Positions 43,851 through 51,456 of a stretch of DNA of 64,000 nucleotides are shown here, in pieces. A program made the position numbers and the translations under genes. The stretch comes from Siccirubricoccus deserti (lineage in GTDB: Bacteria; Pseudomonadota; Alphaproteobacteria; Acetobacterales; Acetobacteraceae). The notes below the pieces were generated by a model. It ran no database searches and was not told the DNA's origin. It saw nothing but the letters and a program-made list of their open reading frames with translations. The stretch is from positions 119,569-183,568 of the forward strand of contig NZ_JACOMF010000008.1 in NCBI RefSeq assembly GCF_014283215.1. The letters are read 5' to 3'. Every line of letters starts with the position of its first letter. Position 1 is the first letter of the stretch.

Positions 43851-44201
43851 ATGCCCGACGGTTCCGACCTGCCCCGCTTCCGCGTCACCCCCCGCGCCGC
43901 TGCCGAGGTGGCGAGCATCGCCGCCCGTGAGGGGCGCCCTTCGGCCGGGCTGCGCGTCTCCGTCAGCGCCGGCGGCTGCTCCGGCTTCCAGTACGGCTTC
44001 GCGCTGGAGGACACCGCCGCCGAGGACGATCTGGTGATCGAGGCCGGCCCGGCGCGGGTCTACATCGATGCCGTGTCGCTCGACCTGCTGGCCGGGTCGG
44101 AGCTGGACTGGAACGAGGCGCTGATCGGCGCGCATTTCACCGTGCGCAACCCGCAGGCGGTTTCCGGCTGCGGCTGCGGAGTCAGCTTCGCGGTCGCCTG
44201 A
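43851..44201 (+). CDS. erpA: A-type iron-sulfur carrier (ErpA/IscA/HesB family)
   Basis: This 116-residue protein has the three conserved cysteines: GGCSGFQYGF in the middle and GCGCGVSF at the C-terminus, with FRVTPRAAAEVASIAAREGR at the start. A-type carriers receive Fe-S clusters from scaffolds and pass them to targets. ErpA is suggested by the dgt/xth neighbourhood, common for erpA in alphaproteobacteria, but IscA or SufA cannot be excluded. An AGGAG site precedes the ATG; xth follows 63 bases later. Confidence 0.88.
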   Translation: MPDGSDLPRFRVTPRAAAEVASIAAREGRPSAGLRVSVSAGGCSGFQYGFALEDTAAEDDLVIEAGPARVYIDAVSLDLLAGSELDWNEALIGAHFTVRNPQAVSGCGCGVSFAVA

Positions 44202-44264
44202 GCCCAAGGTGGGACGCTGCGTGGGAGGCTTCGCAGCAGCGGCGGAAGCAGCGATGCTGCGGGC

Positions 44265-45035
44265 ATGACCCGCATCGCCACCTTCAACGTCAATTCGATT
44301 CGCCGGCGCGTGCCGCATGTGAAGCGCTTCCTGGCGCGGCACCAGCCGGAGCTGGTGTTCCTCCAGGAGCTGAAATGCCGGACCGAGGAGTTCCCGGCGC
44401 TTGAACTTGCCGATACCGGCTACCGGATCCATGCCGTCGGCCAGCCCGGCGGACGGAATGGCGTCGCGGTGCTTGGCCGTATTCCCTTCGAGGTAACGGC
44501 CGAGGCGCTGCCGGGTGAAGCCGAGGATGACCATGCCCGCTTCATTGCGGTGTGGGCGGCCGGGGCGGAGATCGCCGGCCTTTACCTGCCCAACGGCAAT
44601 TCCGGCGGCGAGGCCGGCTTCCGGTACAAGCTGCGCTGGCTGGAGCGGCTGGCGGAATGGGCGGAGGCGCGGCTGGACGCCTTCACGCCGGTCGCCTTGC
44701 TCGGCGATTTCAACGTCTGCCCGACCGAGGCCGATCTGGCGCCGGGCGCCCTGCCGCCGACCGATGCGCTGGTCCGGCCGGAAAGCCGCGCCCGCTTCCG
44801 CGCCCTGCAATTCCTTGGCCTAACCGATGCATTGCGGGCGCTGCATCCGCAGGACGCGCCCTTCACCTATTGGGACTACGGCCCGGCCTTCAACATGAAT
44901 CGCGGCCTGCGCATCGACCATATCCTGCTCAGCGCCGAACTGGCCGAGCGGCTGACCGGATGCGGCGTCGACACCGATGCCCGGTCCGAGGACCAGCCGA
45001 GCGACCATGCGCCGGTGTGGTGCGATCTTCGGTAG
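44265..45035 (+). CDS. xth: Exodeoxyribonuclease III (AP endonuclease)
   Basis: This 256-residue EEP-fold nuclease has the ExoIII motifs: IATFNVNSIRRRVPHVKRFL, VFLQELKCRTEEFP (catalytic Glu), YLPNGNSGG, LLGDFNVCPTEADL and the final SDHAPVWCDLR. It nicks DNA at abasic sites and trims 3' ends in base-excision repair. It probably shares the erpA transcript. A strong hairpin follows at 45072-45104. Confidence 0.95.
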   Translation: MTRIATFNVNSIRRRVPHVKRFLARHQPELVFLQELKCRTEEFPALELADTGYRIHAVGQPGGRNGVAVLGRIPFEVTAEALPGEAEDDHARFIAVWAAGAEIAGLYLPNGNSGGEAGFRYKLRWLERLAEWAEARLDAFTPVALLGDFNVCPTEADLAPGALPPTDALVRPESRARFRALQFLGLTDALRALHPQDAPFTYWDYGPAFNMNRGLRIDHILLSAELAERLTGCGVDTDARSEDQPSDHAPVWCDLR

Positions 45036-45071
45036 CGGCGGCGGGTTTGCTGAATATTTGCCAAGGATGAG

Positions 45072-45104
45072 TGGTTGGACCGAGGCCAGTGCTCGGTCCA
45101 ACCA
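45072..45104. terminator. Bidirectional terminator hairpin after xth
   Basis: TGGTTGGACCGAG and CTCGGTCCAACCA form a perfect 13-bp stem with a 7-base loop (GCCAGTG), midway between convergent xth and the small lipoprotein gene. It is the strongest hairpin in the window for its position. Confidence 0.75.
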
Positions 45105-45139
45105 TGACCCTAGCCAGGACCCTCTGCGGCAGACCCTCC

Positions 45140-45316
45140 TCAGTAGCTGGGACGGACCGTGACCGTTGGCGGTGCCTGCATCGGCATGACAGTGGTCGGC
45201 GCCGGTTGCTGCTGCAGCACGACCGGGGGTTGGGCCGGCCGATCGCGCTCGACATAGGTGCAGGCGGTCAGGGCAAAGCCGGCCCCAATGGCGGCAAGCA
45301 ATGGCAGGACGCGCAT
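45140..45316 (-). CDS. Small Pro-rich lipoprotein
   Basis: This 58-residue protein begins MRVLPLLAAIGAGFALTACT, a short lipoprotein signal with lipobox LTAC, so Cys19 should be lipidated and the mature 40 residues anchored in the membrane. The mature part is rich in Pro, Gln and Val (PAQPPVVLQQQPAPTTVMPM) with no known domain. GGAGGGAGACAC precedes the ATG at 45316. Function unknown; it stands just downstream of a second small lipoprotein gene. Confidence 0.65.
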   Translation of the reverse strand: MRVLPLLAAIGAGFALTACTYVERDRPAQPPVVLQQQPAPTTVMPMQAPPTVTVRPSY

Positions 45317-45415
45317 GTGTCTCCCTCCTCGCAAACGATCCTGCACGACAACGGATAAAGGGGCGTCCGGACGCGCCTCGAAATGGTGACGCCTGCGTGA
45401 GCCGCCCCGGCTTGG

Positions 45416-45646
45416 CTACCAGCGCCGCCAGCCGTAGCCATAGCCGTAGGGACGATACCCATAGCCGTAAGGGCGATACCCGTAGCCGTAGGGCCGGTAT
45501 CCGTAACGATAGGGCCGCGCATGGTAGGGCACCGGCGCCGGGGCGACATAGGCCGCCGGCGGCCCGTAGTAGCCGGCAGGGTAGACCGCGCAGCCGCCGA
45601 GGCCGACCAGCACCGAAAGGGCGAGCAGGACGCGCAGCTTGGCCAT
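45416..45646 (-). CDS. Small Tyr/Gly/Pro-repeat lipoprotein
   Basis: This 76-residue protein has a lipoprotein signal, MAKLRVLLALSVLVGLGGCA (lipobox LGGC), then YGPPAAYVAPAPVPYHARPY and three tandem heptads of the form GYRPYGY, ending YGYGWRRW. The repeats are visible in the DNA as a 21-base period from about 45424 to 45500. AAGGAGTG lies before the ATG at 45646. Tyr/Gly-rich tails of this type occur in small envelope proteins, but the role is unknown. I see no homologous domain. Confidence 0.7.
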   Translation of the reverse strand: MAKLRVLLALSVLVGLGGCAVYPAGYYGPPAAYVAPAPVPYHARPYRYGYRPYGYGYRPYGYGYRPYGYGYGWRRW

Positions 45647-45769
45647 GTGAGGCACTCCTTTCGTCGGCCATTGCAGCACCATGGATGCGGCGACACCGGG
45701 GCGGAACCAAGGCGGCGGCCAGGCGGGCGCTGGCGTCACGATTGGCCCGGCGACGCCTCCCGGCCGGCG

Positions 45770-46681
45770 CTACGGGCGGTAGGCCCTGCGCAGTTCCTCA
45801 TGCGGTGCAGCGGCATCGCCGGGCTGCATCCGCCACCAGCCGCCATGGCTGTAGGACCAGAGCGTCGCCGGCAGGCCGAGGCTCCGCAGCACCGGCAGCG
45901 CCACCCGCAGGTCCCGGGTCCAGGCCGGGCGGTTGGTTTCATGGCCCTTGGCACCGCCCAGCTCGGTCACCAGCACCGGCAGCCGGTACCGGTCGCGCCA
46001 CGCCGCCAGCGGGGTGAAGCGTCCGCGCACCGCACCCGCATCGCCACCCTCGTAGTCATGCACCTCGGCGATGGTCGCGGGGTCGGCCGGCGGGGTCGCC
46101 GGCAGCAGCGACCGCCCGCTGCACCACTCATGCCCGCCCCACATCAGCAGGTGCCGCGGCGCCGCCTGCCGCAGCGCCGCCAGCAGCCGGTCGCGCACCG
46201 GCATCCAGGCCACTGCGTCGGGGAAGACCGGCTCGTTGATTGGCGCCAGCACCACTTGGCCGGGATCGGTGCGCGGGGCGAAGAAGCGGGCACGCTCCGC
46301 CAGCGCCGCCCAGTCGCGGCGGTCCCAGCCAGGGTCGGCATGGAAGAAATCGGCCATGCCAAGCAGCACCACCAGCCCGGCGCCAGTGGCATCCTCCACC
46401 GCCTGCTGGAACATCGCGGGAATCTCGGTACCGCCACCGGTGGCCGAGACCGCGGGCAAGAACATCCGCACATGGTCGAAGCCGGAGGCGCGGAATTCCC
46501 GCCACCAGCCGGGGCCGAGGCGGCGCGGCTGGTTGTCGCGGGCAACCGGGTACCAGCGTTCCAGATTGGCGCCGAGGCGAAGCTGGCCGAGCCGTGCCCG
46601 CAGCCCCTGCGACTGGCCCGCTGCCCCATGCGGCAGCAGCGCCGCGGTCGCCCCGGCGAGGAGCAGGCGGCGCGCTACCAT
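45770..46681 (-). CDS. Secreted glycoside hydrolase, GH5 (cellulase-like)
   Basis: This 303-residue exported enzyme has a signal peptide (MVARRLLLAGATAALLPHGA) and a GH5-type TIM barrel: LGANLERWYPV, ASGFDHVRMFLP, the acid/base glutamate in LAPINEPVF, His-Asp in AEVHDYEGG, the nucleophile glutamate in VLVTELGGAKGH, and WSYSHGGWWRM in the last strand. It would cleave a beta-glucan or related polysaccharide outside the cytosol. Next to a type I secretion system and EPS-type genes, it may trim an exported glycan. Its family placement is from motifs only. Confidence 0.78.
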   Translation of the reverse strand: MVARRLLLAGATAALLPHGAAGQSQGLRARLGQLRLGANLERWYPVARDNQPRRLGPGWWREFRASGFDHVRMFLPAVSATGGGTEIPAMFQQAVEDATGAGLVVLLGMADFFHADPGWDRRDWAALAERARFFAPRTDPGQVVLAPINEPVFPDAVAWMPVRDRLLAALRQAAPRHLLMWGGHEWCSGRSLLPATPPADPATIAEVHDYEGGDAGAVRGRFTPLAAWRDRYRLPVLVTELGGAKGHETNRPAWTRDLRVALPVLRSLGLPATLWSYSHGGWWRMQPGDAAAPHEELRRAYRP

Positions 46682-46919
46682 GGGCGGGAGCCCTGGCCCG
46701 CATCAGCGGGTTCCATGGGTCCAGGCAGCGAAGGTGCCCAGTGCAGCCCGGCGCCTGTCGCGGCACATCGCCGCTTCCGGCGACGCGCGCCGGCTAGGCT
46801 ACAGCGGACTGCGTTCATGTCTGAATGCCCATTCGCTGCGGGCTGCTGCTTGTCGAGCGGAGGCACTCTCCGGCGCATTCGTGCCCCTCGGCGACCCGCG
46901 CCATGCCATCCGCACCGCG

Positions 46920-47195
46920 TCAGCCGAAGCGGAAGGATCCCGGCACCGCGGCAGGCGCCTCCGGGGCAGCGGCGCCCTGCTGCGCCTGCTGCTCCTTCAT
47001 CCGGGCCTCCACCTGCTTCAGCAGGCCGAGCAACCCATTGGCCATGGCCGGCAACTGGACCAGCGGCACCACCAGCTGGCCGGCGGCCACCGGCTTGCCG
47101 TCCGCGCCGGTCTGCGCCAGCGTCAGCCTGGCCACGCCGTAATGGACGCTCGCATCCATGATGCCGTCGGCGAAGATGCTGCGGGTGTCGGTCAT
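46920..47195 (-). CDS. Unknown 91-residue protein downstream of the secretion genes
   Basis: This small protein starts MTDTRSIFADGIMDASVHYG, has a hydrophobic beta-like stretch (AGQLVVPLVQLPAMANGLLG) and then a helical, Gln/Ala-rich tail (LLKQVEARMKEQQAQQGAAA). It has no signal peptide. I do not recognise a family. It follows the type I secretion adaptor gene with a 182-base gap that holds a 28-base palindrome and a long hairpin, so it may be a separately controlled product. A GGAG site is nine bases before the ATG. Confidence 0.55.
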   Translation of the reverse strand: MTDTRSIFADGIMDASVHYGVARLTLAQTGADGKPVAAGQLVVPLVQLPAMANGLLGLLKQVEARMKEQQAQQGAAAPEAPAAVPGSFRFG

Positions 47196-47229
47196 GGTGG
47201 TGCTCCGCGAAAGGGTGTTGGGCGAAGGA

Positions 47230-47280
47230 CAGAGCGGATCGCGGAGGGGCGTGACCGCCCCGGAGTTTCGATCCGCTCTG
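47230..47280 (-). promoter_or_regulatory. Long leader hairpin before the 91-residue gene
   Basis: CAGAGCGGATCG (47230-47241) pairs perfectly with CGATCCGCTCTG (47269-47280), and inside it GGGGCG-TGAC-CGCCCC forms a second stem. The structure sits 34 bases upstream of the 91-residue gene on the minus strand, where it would be part of the leader RNA or a terminator of the secretion operon. Confidence 0.45.
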
Positions 47281-47342
47281 CAAACAACAGGCTGCGGCGG
47301 CCGCCTGAACCGGGACGGCCCGGGGTGCGGCGGCCGGGCCGG

Positions 47343-47370
47343 GCCGCCCCCCTGCCGGCAGGGGGGCGGC
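47343..47370 (-). terminator. 28-base perfect palindrome after the adaptor gene
   Basis: The sequence GCCGCCCCCCTGCC followed at once by its reverse complement gives a 28-base palindrome, seven bases beyond the hlyD-type stop. As RNA it folds into a very stable GC hairpin and is the likely end of the secretion operon transcript, although no U-run follows. Confidence 0.55.
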
Positions 47371-47377
47371 GCCTGGC

Positions 47378-48811
47378 TTATTGCTCGCGGAAGGCGCGGT
47401 TGAAGCTGTCCCGGATCGGCTGGGTGATGTAGCGGAAAAAGGTCCGCTGGCCGATCTGGATATGCGCCTCCACCGGCATGCCGGGGGTGAGGAAGACATT
47501 TGGCAGCCGCGCCAGCTGGTCCCGGTCGATGAGCACATAGGCCCGATAATACTGCTGCCGGGTCTGTTCATTGGTGGTCACGTCGGCGGCGACCCAGGTC
47601 ACATGGCCGTGCAGGTAGGGCACCAGCCGCTGCTTGAAGGCCGGCAGCCGGATTTCGGATTGCAGCCCGGGATAGACCACGTCGATGTCCATCGGCTGGA
47701 CATTGACCTCGGCCACCAGCCGGTCGTGGTCGGGCACCAGCTCCAGGATCGGGTCGCCCGGCCGCAGCACCGCGCCAATGGTGAAGACCTTGAGGTTCAC
47801 CACCGTGCCGGATTCCGGCGCCACCACGTCGCGCCGGGTGGCGACGTCGGTGGCGGCGCGCATCTTCTCCTCCGCTTCGGCCAGCTTGTTGCGGGCGTCG
47901 CCCATCTCGGTGTTCACATCCTGCAGTCGCTGGTCGAGCAGCTGGCGCTTCTGCTGGTTCGATTCGGCGATCGAGGCGGAGGCACGGGCGATCTGGCCGC
48001 TGAGGTCCTCCAGCGTGCCCTCCAACCCGGCAAGGCTGCGCTGCACCGCCAGCAAGTCCGGCAGCCGGGCCAGGCCCTGGCGGACCAGATCGCGGCGCAT
48101 CGCCTCCTCCTGCCGGATCAGCGCCAGCTGGCGGCGCGCCGCCTCCTGCTGACCACGCGCGCTGGCAATGACGCCTTCCTGCTGCTGGACCCTCGTGTCG
48201 AGAACCTGGAGCTGGCTGGTCAGGCTGATCTGCCGCGCCTCGAACAGCGCCCGCTGGCCGACCACGGCGCCGACCGCGCGCGGCTCGGTATTGGCGAGGA
48301 GCTCGGGCGGGAAGGCGATCTCGCGCGCCCCCTCCTGCTCGGCGACCAGCCGGGCCATCTGCGCCTGCAGCGACCAGACCGCCGCGCGCTGGGTCTCCAG
48401 CGTGCTGTCCGACTGGATCTGGTCGAGCCGGACCAGCACCTGGCCAGCCTCCACCTTGCTGCCATCGCGCACCAGGATCTCGCGAACGATGCCGCCTTCC
48501 AGGTGCTGCACGGTGCGGCGGGTGCCTTCCACCTTGATGACGCCGGGAGCAACCGAAGCCTCGGCCAGCGGCGCGAGCCCGGCCCAGGCGCCGAAGCCGA
48601 CGATGAAGATCAGGAAGATGACCAGGCCGAAGATCATCACGCCGCGGGTGCGCGGCGCTCGCGCATCCAGCAGCGGGTGCGAGGGAAAGGGCGGCAGGGT
48701 GCTGCCCGGCTCGCGCCGCGGCAGCGCCAGGGCGCGCTGGGTCGGCACCACCGCGGGCGGTTGGGCCGGGCCCTTGGCCGGCGGGGCCGGGGCGTCGGTG
48801 GTAAGGCTCAT
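47378..48811 (-). CDS. Type I secretion membrane fusion protein (HlyD family)
   Basis: This 477-residue adaptor has a cytosolic Pro-rich N-terminus, one membrane helix (about 60-80, MIFGLVIFLIFIVGFGAWAG), the lipoyl-like segment EGTRRTVQHLEGGIVREILV, a long coiled-coil hairpin (about 125-310) and the C-terminal beta domain (GDPILELVPDHDRLVAEVNV, HIQIGQRTFFRYI). It matches PrtE/HlyD-type periplasmic adaptors that link an ABC exporter to TolC. It overlaps the exporter gene by four bases. No TolC gene or RTX substrate is in the window. Confidence 0.92.
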   Translation of the reverse strand: MSLTTDAPAPPAKGPAQPPAVVPTQRALALPRREPGSTLPPFPSHPLLDARAPRTRGVMIFGLVIFLIFIVGFGAWAGLAPLAEASVAPGVIKVEGTRRTVQHLEGGIVREILVRDGSKVEAGQVLVRLDQIQSDSTLETQRAAVWSLQAQMARLVAEQEGAREIAFPPELLANTEPRAVGAVVGQRALFEARQISLTSQLQVLDTRVQQQEGVIASARGQQEAARRQLALIRQEEAMRRDLVRQGLARLPDLLAVQRSLAGLEGTLEDLSGQIARASASIAESNQQKRQLLDQRLQDVNTEMGDARNKLAEAEEKMRAATDVATRRDVVAPESGTVVNLKVFTIGAVLRPGDPILELVPDHDRLVAEVNVQPMDIDVVYPGLQSEIRLPAFKQRLVPYLHGHVTWVAADVTTNEQTRQQYYRAYVLIDRDQLARLPNVFLTPGMPVEAHIQIGQRTFFRYITQPIRDSFNRAFREQ

Positions 48812-50574
48812 CGGGCGCCGGTTCCTTCAAGACGGGCCGCCGCGGGCGGCGGGGCGACCTCGGGAGGCCGTGCCGGGGTCATCAGCCGCTTCAGCACCTC
48901 GGCGCGCGGCCCGAACATTTCCATGGCGCCATCCTTCAGCAGCAGCACCTTGTCGACGCCTTGCACCAGGGTGGGCCGGTGGGAGACCAGGACCACGGTG
49001 GTGTCCTGCGCCTTCAGCCGTTCCAGCGCCTGGGTCAGCGCCGCCTCGCTGTCGCCATCGAGGTTGCTGTTGGGCTCGTCCAGCACGATCAGCTTGGGCC
49101 GGCCGAACATCGCCCGCGCCAGGCCGATGAGCTGGCGCTGGCCGCCGGAGAGGTAGAGCCCGCCCTCGCCGATCTCGGTTTCGTAGCCGTTCGGCAGCCG
49201 CAGGATCATCTCATGGCAGCCGGCGAGCCTGGCGGCGGCGAAGACCTCCTCCGGCTCCGCTTCGGTCATGCGGGCGATATTGGCGAAGACGGTGCCGTCG
49301 AACAGCTCCACATCCTGCGGCAGGTAGCCGACGTGGCGGCCGAAATCCTCCCGCATCCATTGATAGACATCGGCGCCGTCCAGCCGGACCGTCCCGGCCG
49401 AGGCCGGCAGGGTGCCGATCAGCAGCCGGATCAGCGTGGTCTTGCCGGCTGCCGAGGGGCCGATGATCGCCAGGCTCTCGCCCGGGTTCAGGGCGAAATT
49501 CACCCCCTTGATCATCGCCACGCCCTGGCCGGGGAAGGCGTAGGAGACGCGCTCCACCGTCAGCCGGCCGGTGGGCTCCGGCAGCGGCAACCCGGGCGGG
49601 CGCAGCCGCGGCATGGCCAGGAAGGCCTGCAGCCGGCGGAACGACTGCCGCGCCTGCACCAGCGCCTTCCAGCCGCCGATCATCTGCTCCACCGGCGCCA
49701 GCGCGCGGCCCATGATGATCGAGCCGGCGATCGAGGCGCCCGCGGTCAGTTCCTGCATCAGCACCAGATAGGCGCCGACGCCGAGGATCGCGATCTGCAC
49801 CCCGAGGCGGAAGAATTTGGTCATCGCCACCAGGATGGCGGCGCGGTCGCCGGCCCGCTGCTGCGGCACCGTCATCTGCGCCACCGATTCCCGCCAGCGG
49901 CCGATGACCGAGGGCAGCATGCCCATGCTGTCGATCACTTCGGCATTGCGGGAGATGCTGTCGGCGCGGCGCTGCGACGCCATGGCGGCGGTATTCGCCT
50001 CCCGCAGCAGCTTCGAGGTGGAGAGTTCACTGGCCAGGGTCAGGCCGAACAGGATCAGGGCGCCGCCGAGGGCGATCCAGCCCATCACAGGGTGCAGCAG
50101 GAAGATCACCGCGATGTAGATCGGCACCCAGGGCACGTCGTACAGCGACAGCGCCCCGGCCGAGCCGAGATAGCCGCGGCAGATCGCCAGGTCGCGCAGC
50201 GCCTCCATCCGGTAGGGCCGGCCGCGCAGCGTGCTCTCGATGGCGCGGACGAAGCCTTCCGGGGCGACCTGGTGCTCCACCCAGGCGGCCACCCGCTGCA
50301 TCACCTGGCCACGCACCGCTTCCAGCAGCGCCAGCACCAGCACCGCGGCGATGGCGATGAGGGAGAGATAGAGCAGGGTGTCGAGGATGCGGGTCGCCAG
50401 CACCCGGTCGAACACCTGCATCATGTAGATGGAGGTGGTGAGCTGCAGCATGTTCACCACGCCGCTGAACACGCCGACCATGATGAACTGCTTGCGGCAG
50501 GCGGCCAGGGCGCGGCGCAGCGGGGTATCCGCGGAGCCCTCGGCACCGACGCCGGCGAAGCGGGAATGGGACAT
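48808..50574 (-). CDS. Type I secretion ABC exporter (PrtD-like permease/ATPase)
   Basis: This 588-residue half-transporter has six membrane helices (about 28-310) and an ATPase domain with Walker A IIGPSAAGKTTLIRLL, signature YLSGGQRQLIGLARAMFGRP, Walker B KLIVLDEPNSNLDGD and the H-loop VVLVSHRPTLV. There is no C39 peptidase or C39-like domain at the N-terminus, which is the PrtD class that exports proteases, lipases and adhesins with uncleaved C-terminal signals. It starts three bases after the small membrane-protein gene and overlaps the adaptor gene. Confidence 0.92.
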   Translation of the reverse strand: MSHSRFAGVGAEGSADTPLRRALAACRKQFIMVGVFSGVVNMLQLTTSIYMMQVFDRVLATRILDTLLYLSLIAIAAVLVLALLEAVRGQVMQRVAAWVEHQVAPEGFVRAIESTLRGRPYRMEALRDLAICRGYLGSAGALSLYDVPWVPIYIAVIFLLHPVMGWIALGGALILFGLTLASELSTSKLLREANTAAMASQRRADSISRNAEVIDSMGMLPSVIGRWRESVAQMTVPQQRAGDRAAILVAMTKFFRLGVQIAILGVGAYLVLMQELTAGASIAGSIIMGRALAPVEQMIGGWKALVQARQSFRRLQAFLAMPRLRPPGLPLPEPTGRLTVERVSYAFPGQGVAMIKGVNFALNPGESLAIIGPSAAGKTTLIRLLIGTLPASAGTVRLDGADVYQWMREDFGRHVGYLPQDVELFDGTVFANIARMTEAEPEEVFAAARLAGCHEMILRLPNGYETEIGEGGLYLSGGQRQLIGLARAMFGRPKLIVLDEPNSNLDGDSEAALTQALERLKAQDTTVVLVSHRPTLVQGVDKVLLLKDGAMEMFGPRAEVLKRLMTPARPPEVAPPPAAARLEGTGAR

Positions 50575-50577
50575 GCG

Positions 50578-51000
50578 TCAGCCTGCCAGTAGGCCGGCGA
50601 GGCCGGCCAGGGTTTCGGGGTGCAGCGCGACCCAGCCGGCGGCGAGGCCAACCAGGACCAGCGCCAGCAGATTGGCCAGCACCATCCGGGCGAAGCCCGG
50701 CGGGCGGCGCAGCCCGCCCAGATGCTCGGCCACCGCATCGTGGCGGATTTGTTCGACAGTATTGTGCAAGTAGCGGAAGGCGTGCTCGCTAAGCGCGGTC
50801 ACCGCCGCCTGGCGGTACTGCTCGACCGCCTCGGGGGTCGGCGCGGCGCCGGCCTCGGTGGCCAGGGCGTAGGCCAGCAGGCCGACCACCCGGTCCTCGC
50901 CCGGCTGGCCGGCCACGAAGGCCGCCAAGCAGTCCTTGGGCAGCGGCACGGCAGCGGCCTCGGACGCGGGCTCCTGGCGGATCATTTCGATGGTTCCCAT
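50578..51000 (-). CDS. Small C-tail membrane protein leading the secretion operon, unknown
   Basis: This 140-residue protein starts MGTIEMIRQEPASEAAAVPL at an ATG preceded by a GGAAGGA site. Its soluble helical part (LAAFVAGQPGEDRVVGLLAY, EAVEQYRQAAVTALSEHAFR) is followed by one C-terminal membrane helix (about 113-132, RMVLANLLALVLVGLAAGWV). I do not recognise the family. Three bases separate it from the ABC exporter gene, so it is the first gene of the secretion operon and may be a chaperone or accessory factor of the exporter. Confidence 0.65.
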   Translation of the reverse strand: MGTIEMIRQEPASEAAAVPLPKDCLAAFVAGQPGEDRVVGLLAYALATEAGAAPTPEAVEQYRQAAVTALSEHAFRYLHNTVEQIRHDAVAEHLGGLRRPPGFARMVLANLLALVLVGLAAGWVALHPETLAGLAGLLAG

Positions 51001-51456
51001 GGCGGCGTCCTTCCTGGCTGCGCGCCCACACATAGTTGAGACGCCTCGGCCGTTTTCGCCCGGAGCTGATTGGCCCCGGCCGTGCTGATTCTGGCCGCCG
51101 CTGATCGGGCTGTCGGCTTGCATGGCGAACCGCATCCGAAATACTTGCCCCTACGATCATCGCGTTGGGCGGCATGGGGCCGAATACGCCCCGCTCGGCT
51201 GGTCAATTGCAAGCCCCTTCGGTTCCACCTTGCGGTGCCACACCGATGCGTGATCAGATCGATATGGAACCGTGGTTGCTGCGGTGCAATATACACGACC
51301 GAAGGGGAGGCCGCCGCTGCATGGCGCCACCGCATCGGTGTGGCCTGCGGGCCACCCGGCGATGCCGCAGCCGGGATGGCCAGATCGTGATCGTACCGCA
51401 TTGACCTCAAACAGGTTCCACCGTGATAGCAGACCGAAGCGTCAGAGTGCGGGGGA
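51001..51456. other. 456-base divergent intergenic region with repeats
   Basis: No gene is visible. The region holds a 14-base inverted repeat (GCCACACCGATGCG at 51237-51250, its complement at 51331-51344), GGTTCCACC twice as a direct repeat (51221-51229 and 51414-51422), and TGGAACCG at 51265-51272 as an inverted partner of the first. A weak promoter (TTGACC at 51401-51406 with GATAGC at 51425-51430) faces the porin gene. The layout suggests shared control of the secretion operon and the outer-membrane gene. Confidence 0.5.

Noticed and set aside
45424..45500. Short tandem repeats as a possible CRISPR-like array
   Set aside because: The 21-base period is in frame and codes for GYRPYGY heptads of a lipoprotein; there are no spacers.
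46682..46919. Possible gene between the GH5 and 91-residue genes
   Set aside because: Frames here have no RBS, no domain features and overlap antisense reading; I consider it non-coding.
47343..47370. 28-base palindrome as an integron or recombination site
   Set aside because: No integrase gene and no cassette structure are near; its position right after a stop codon fits a terminator better.
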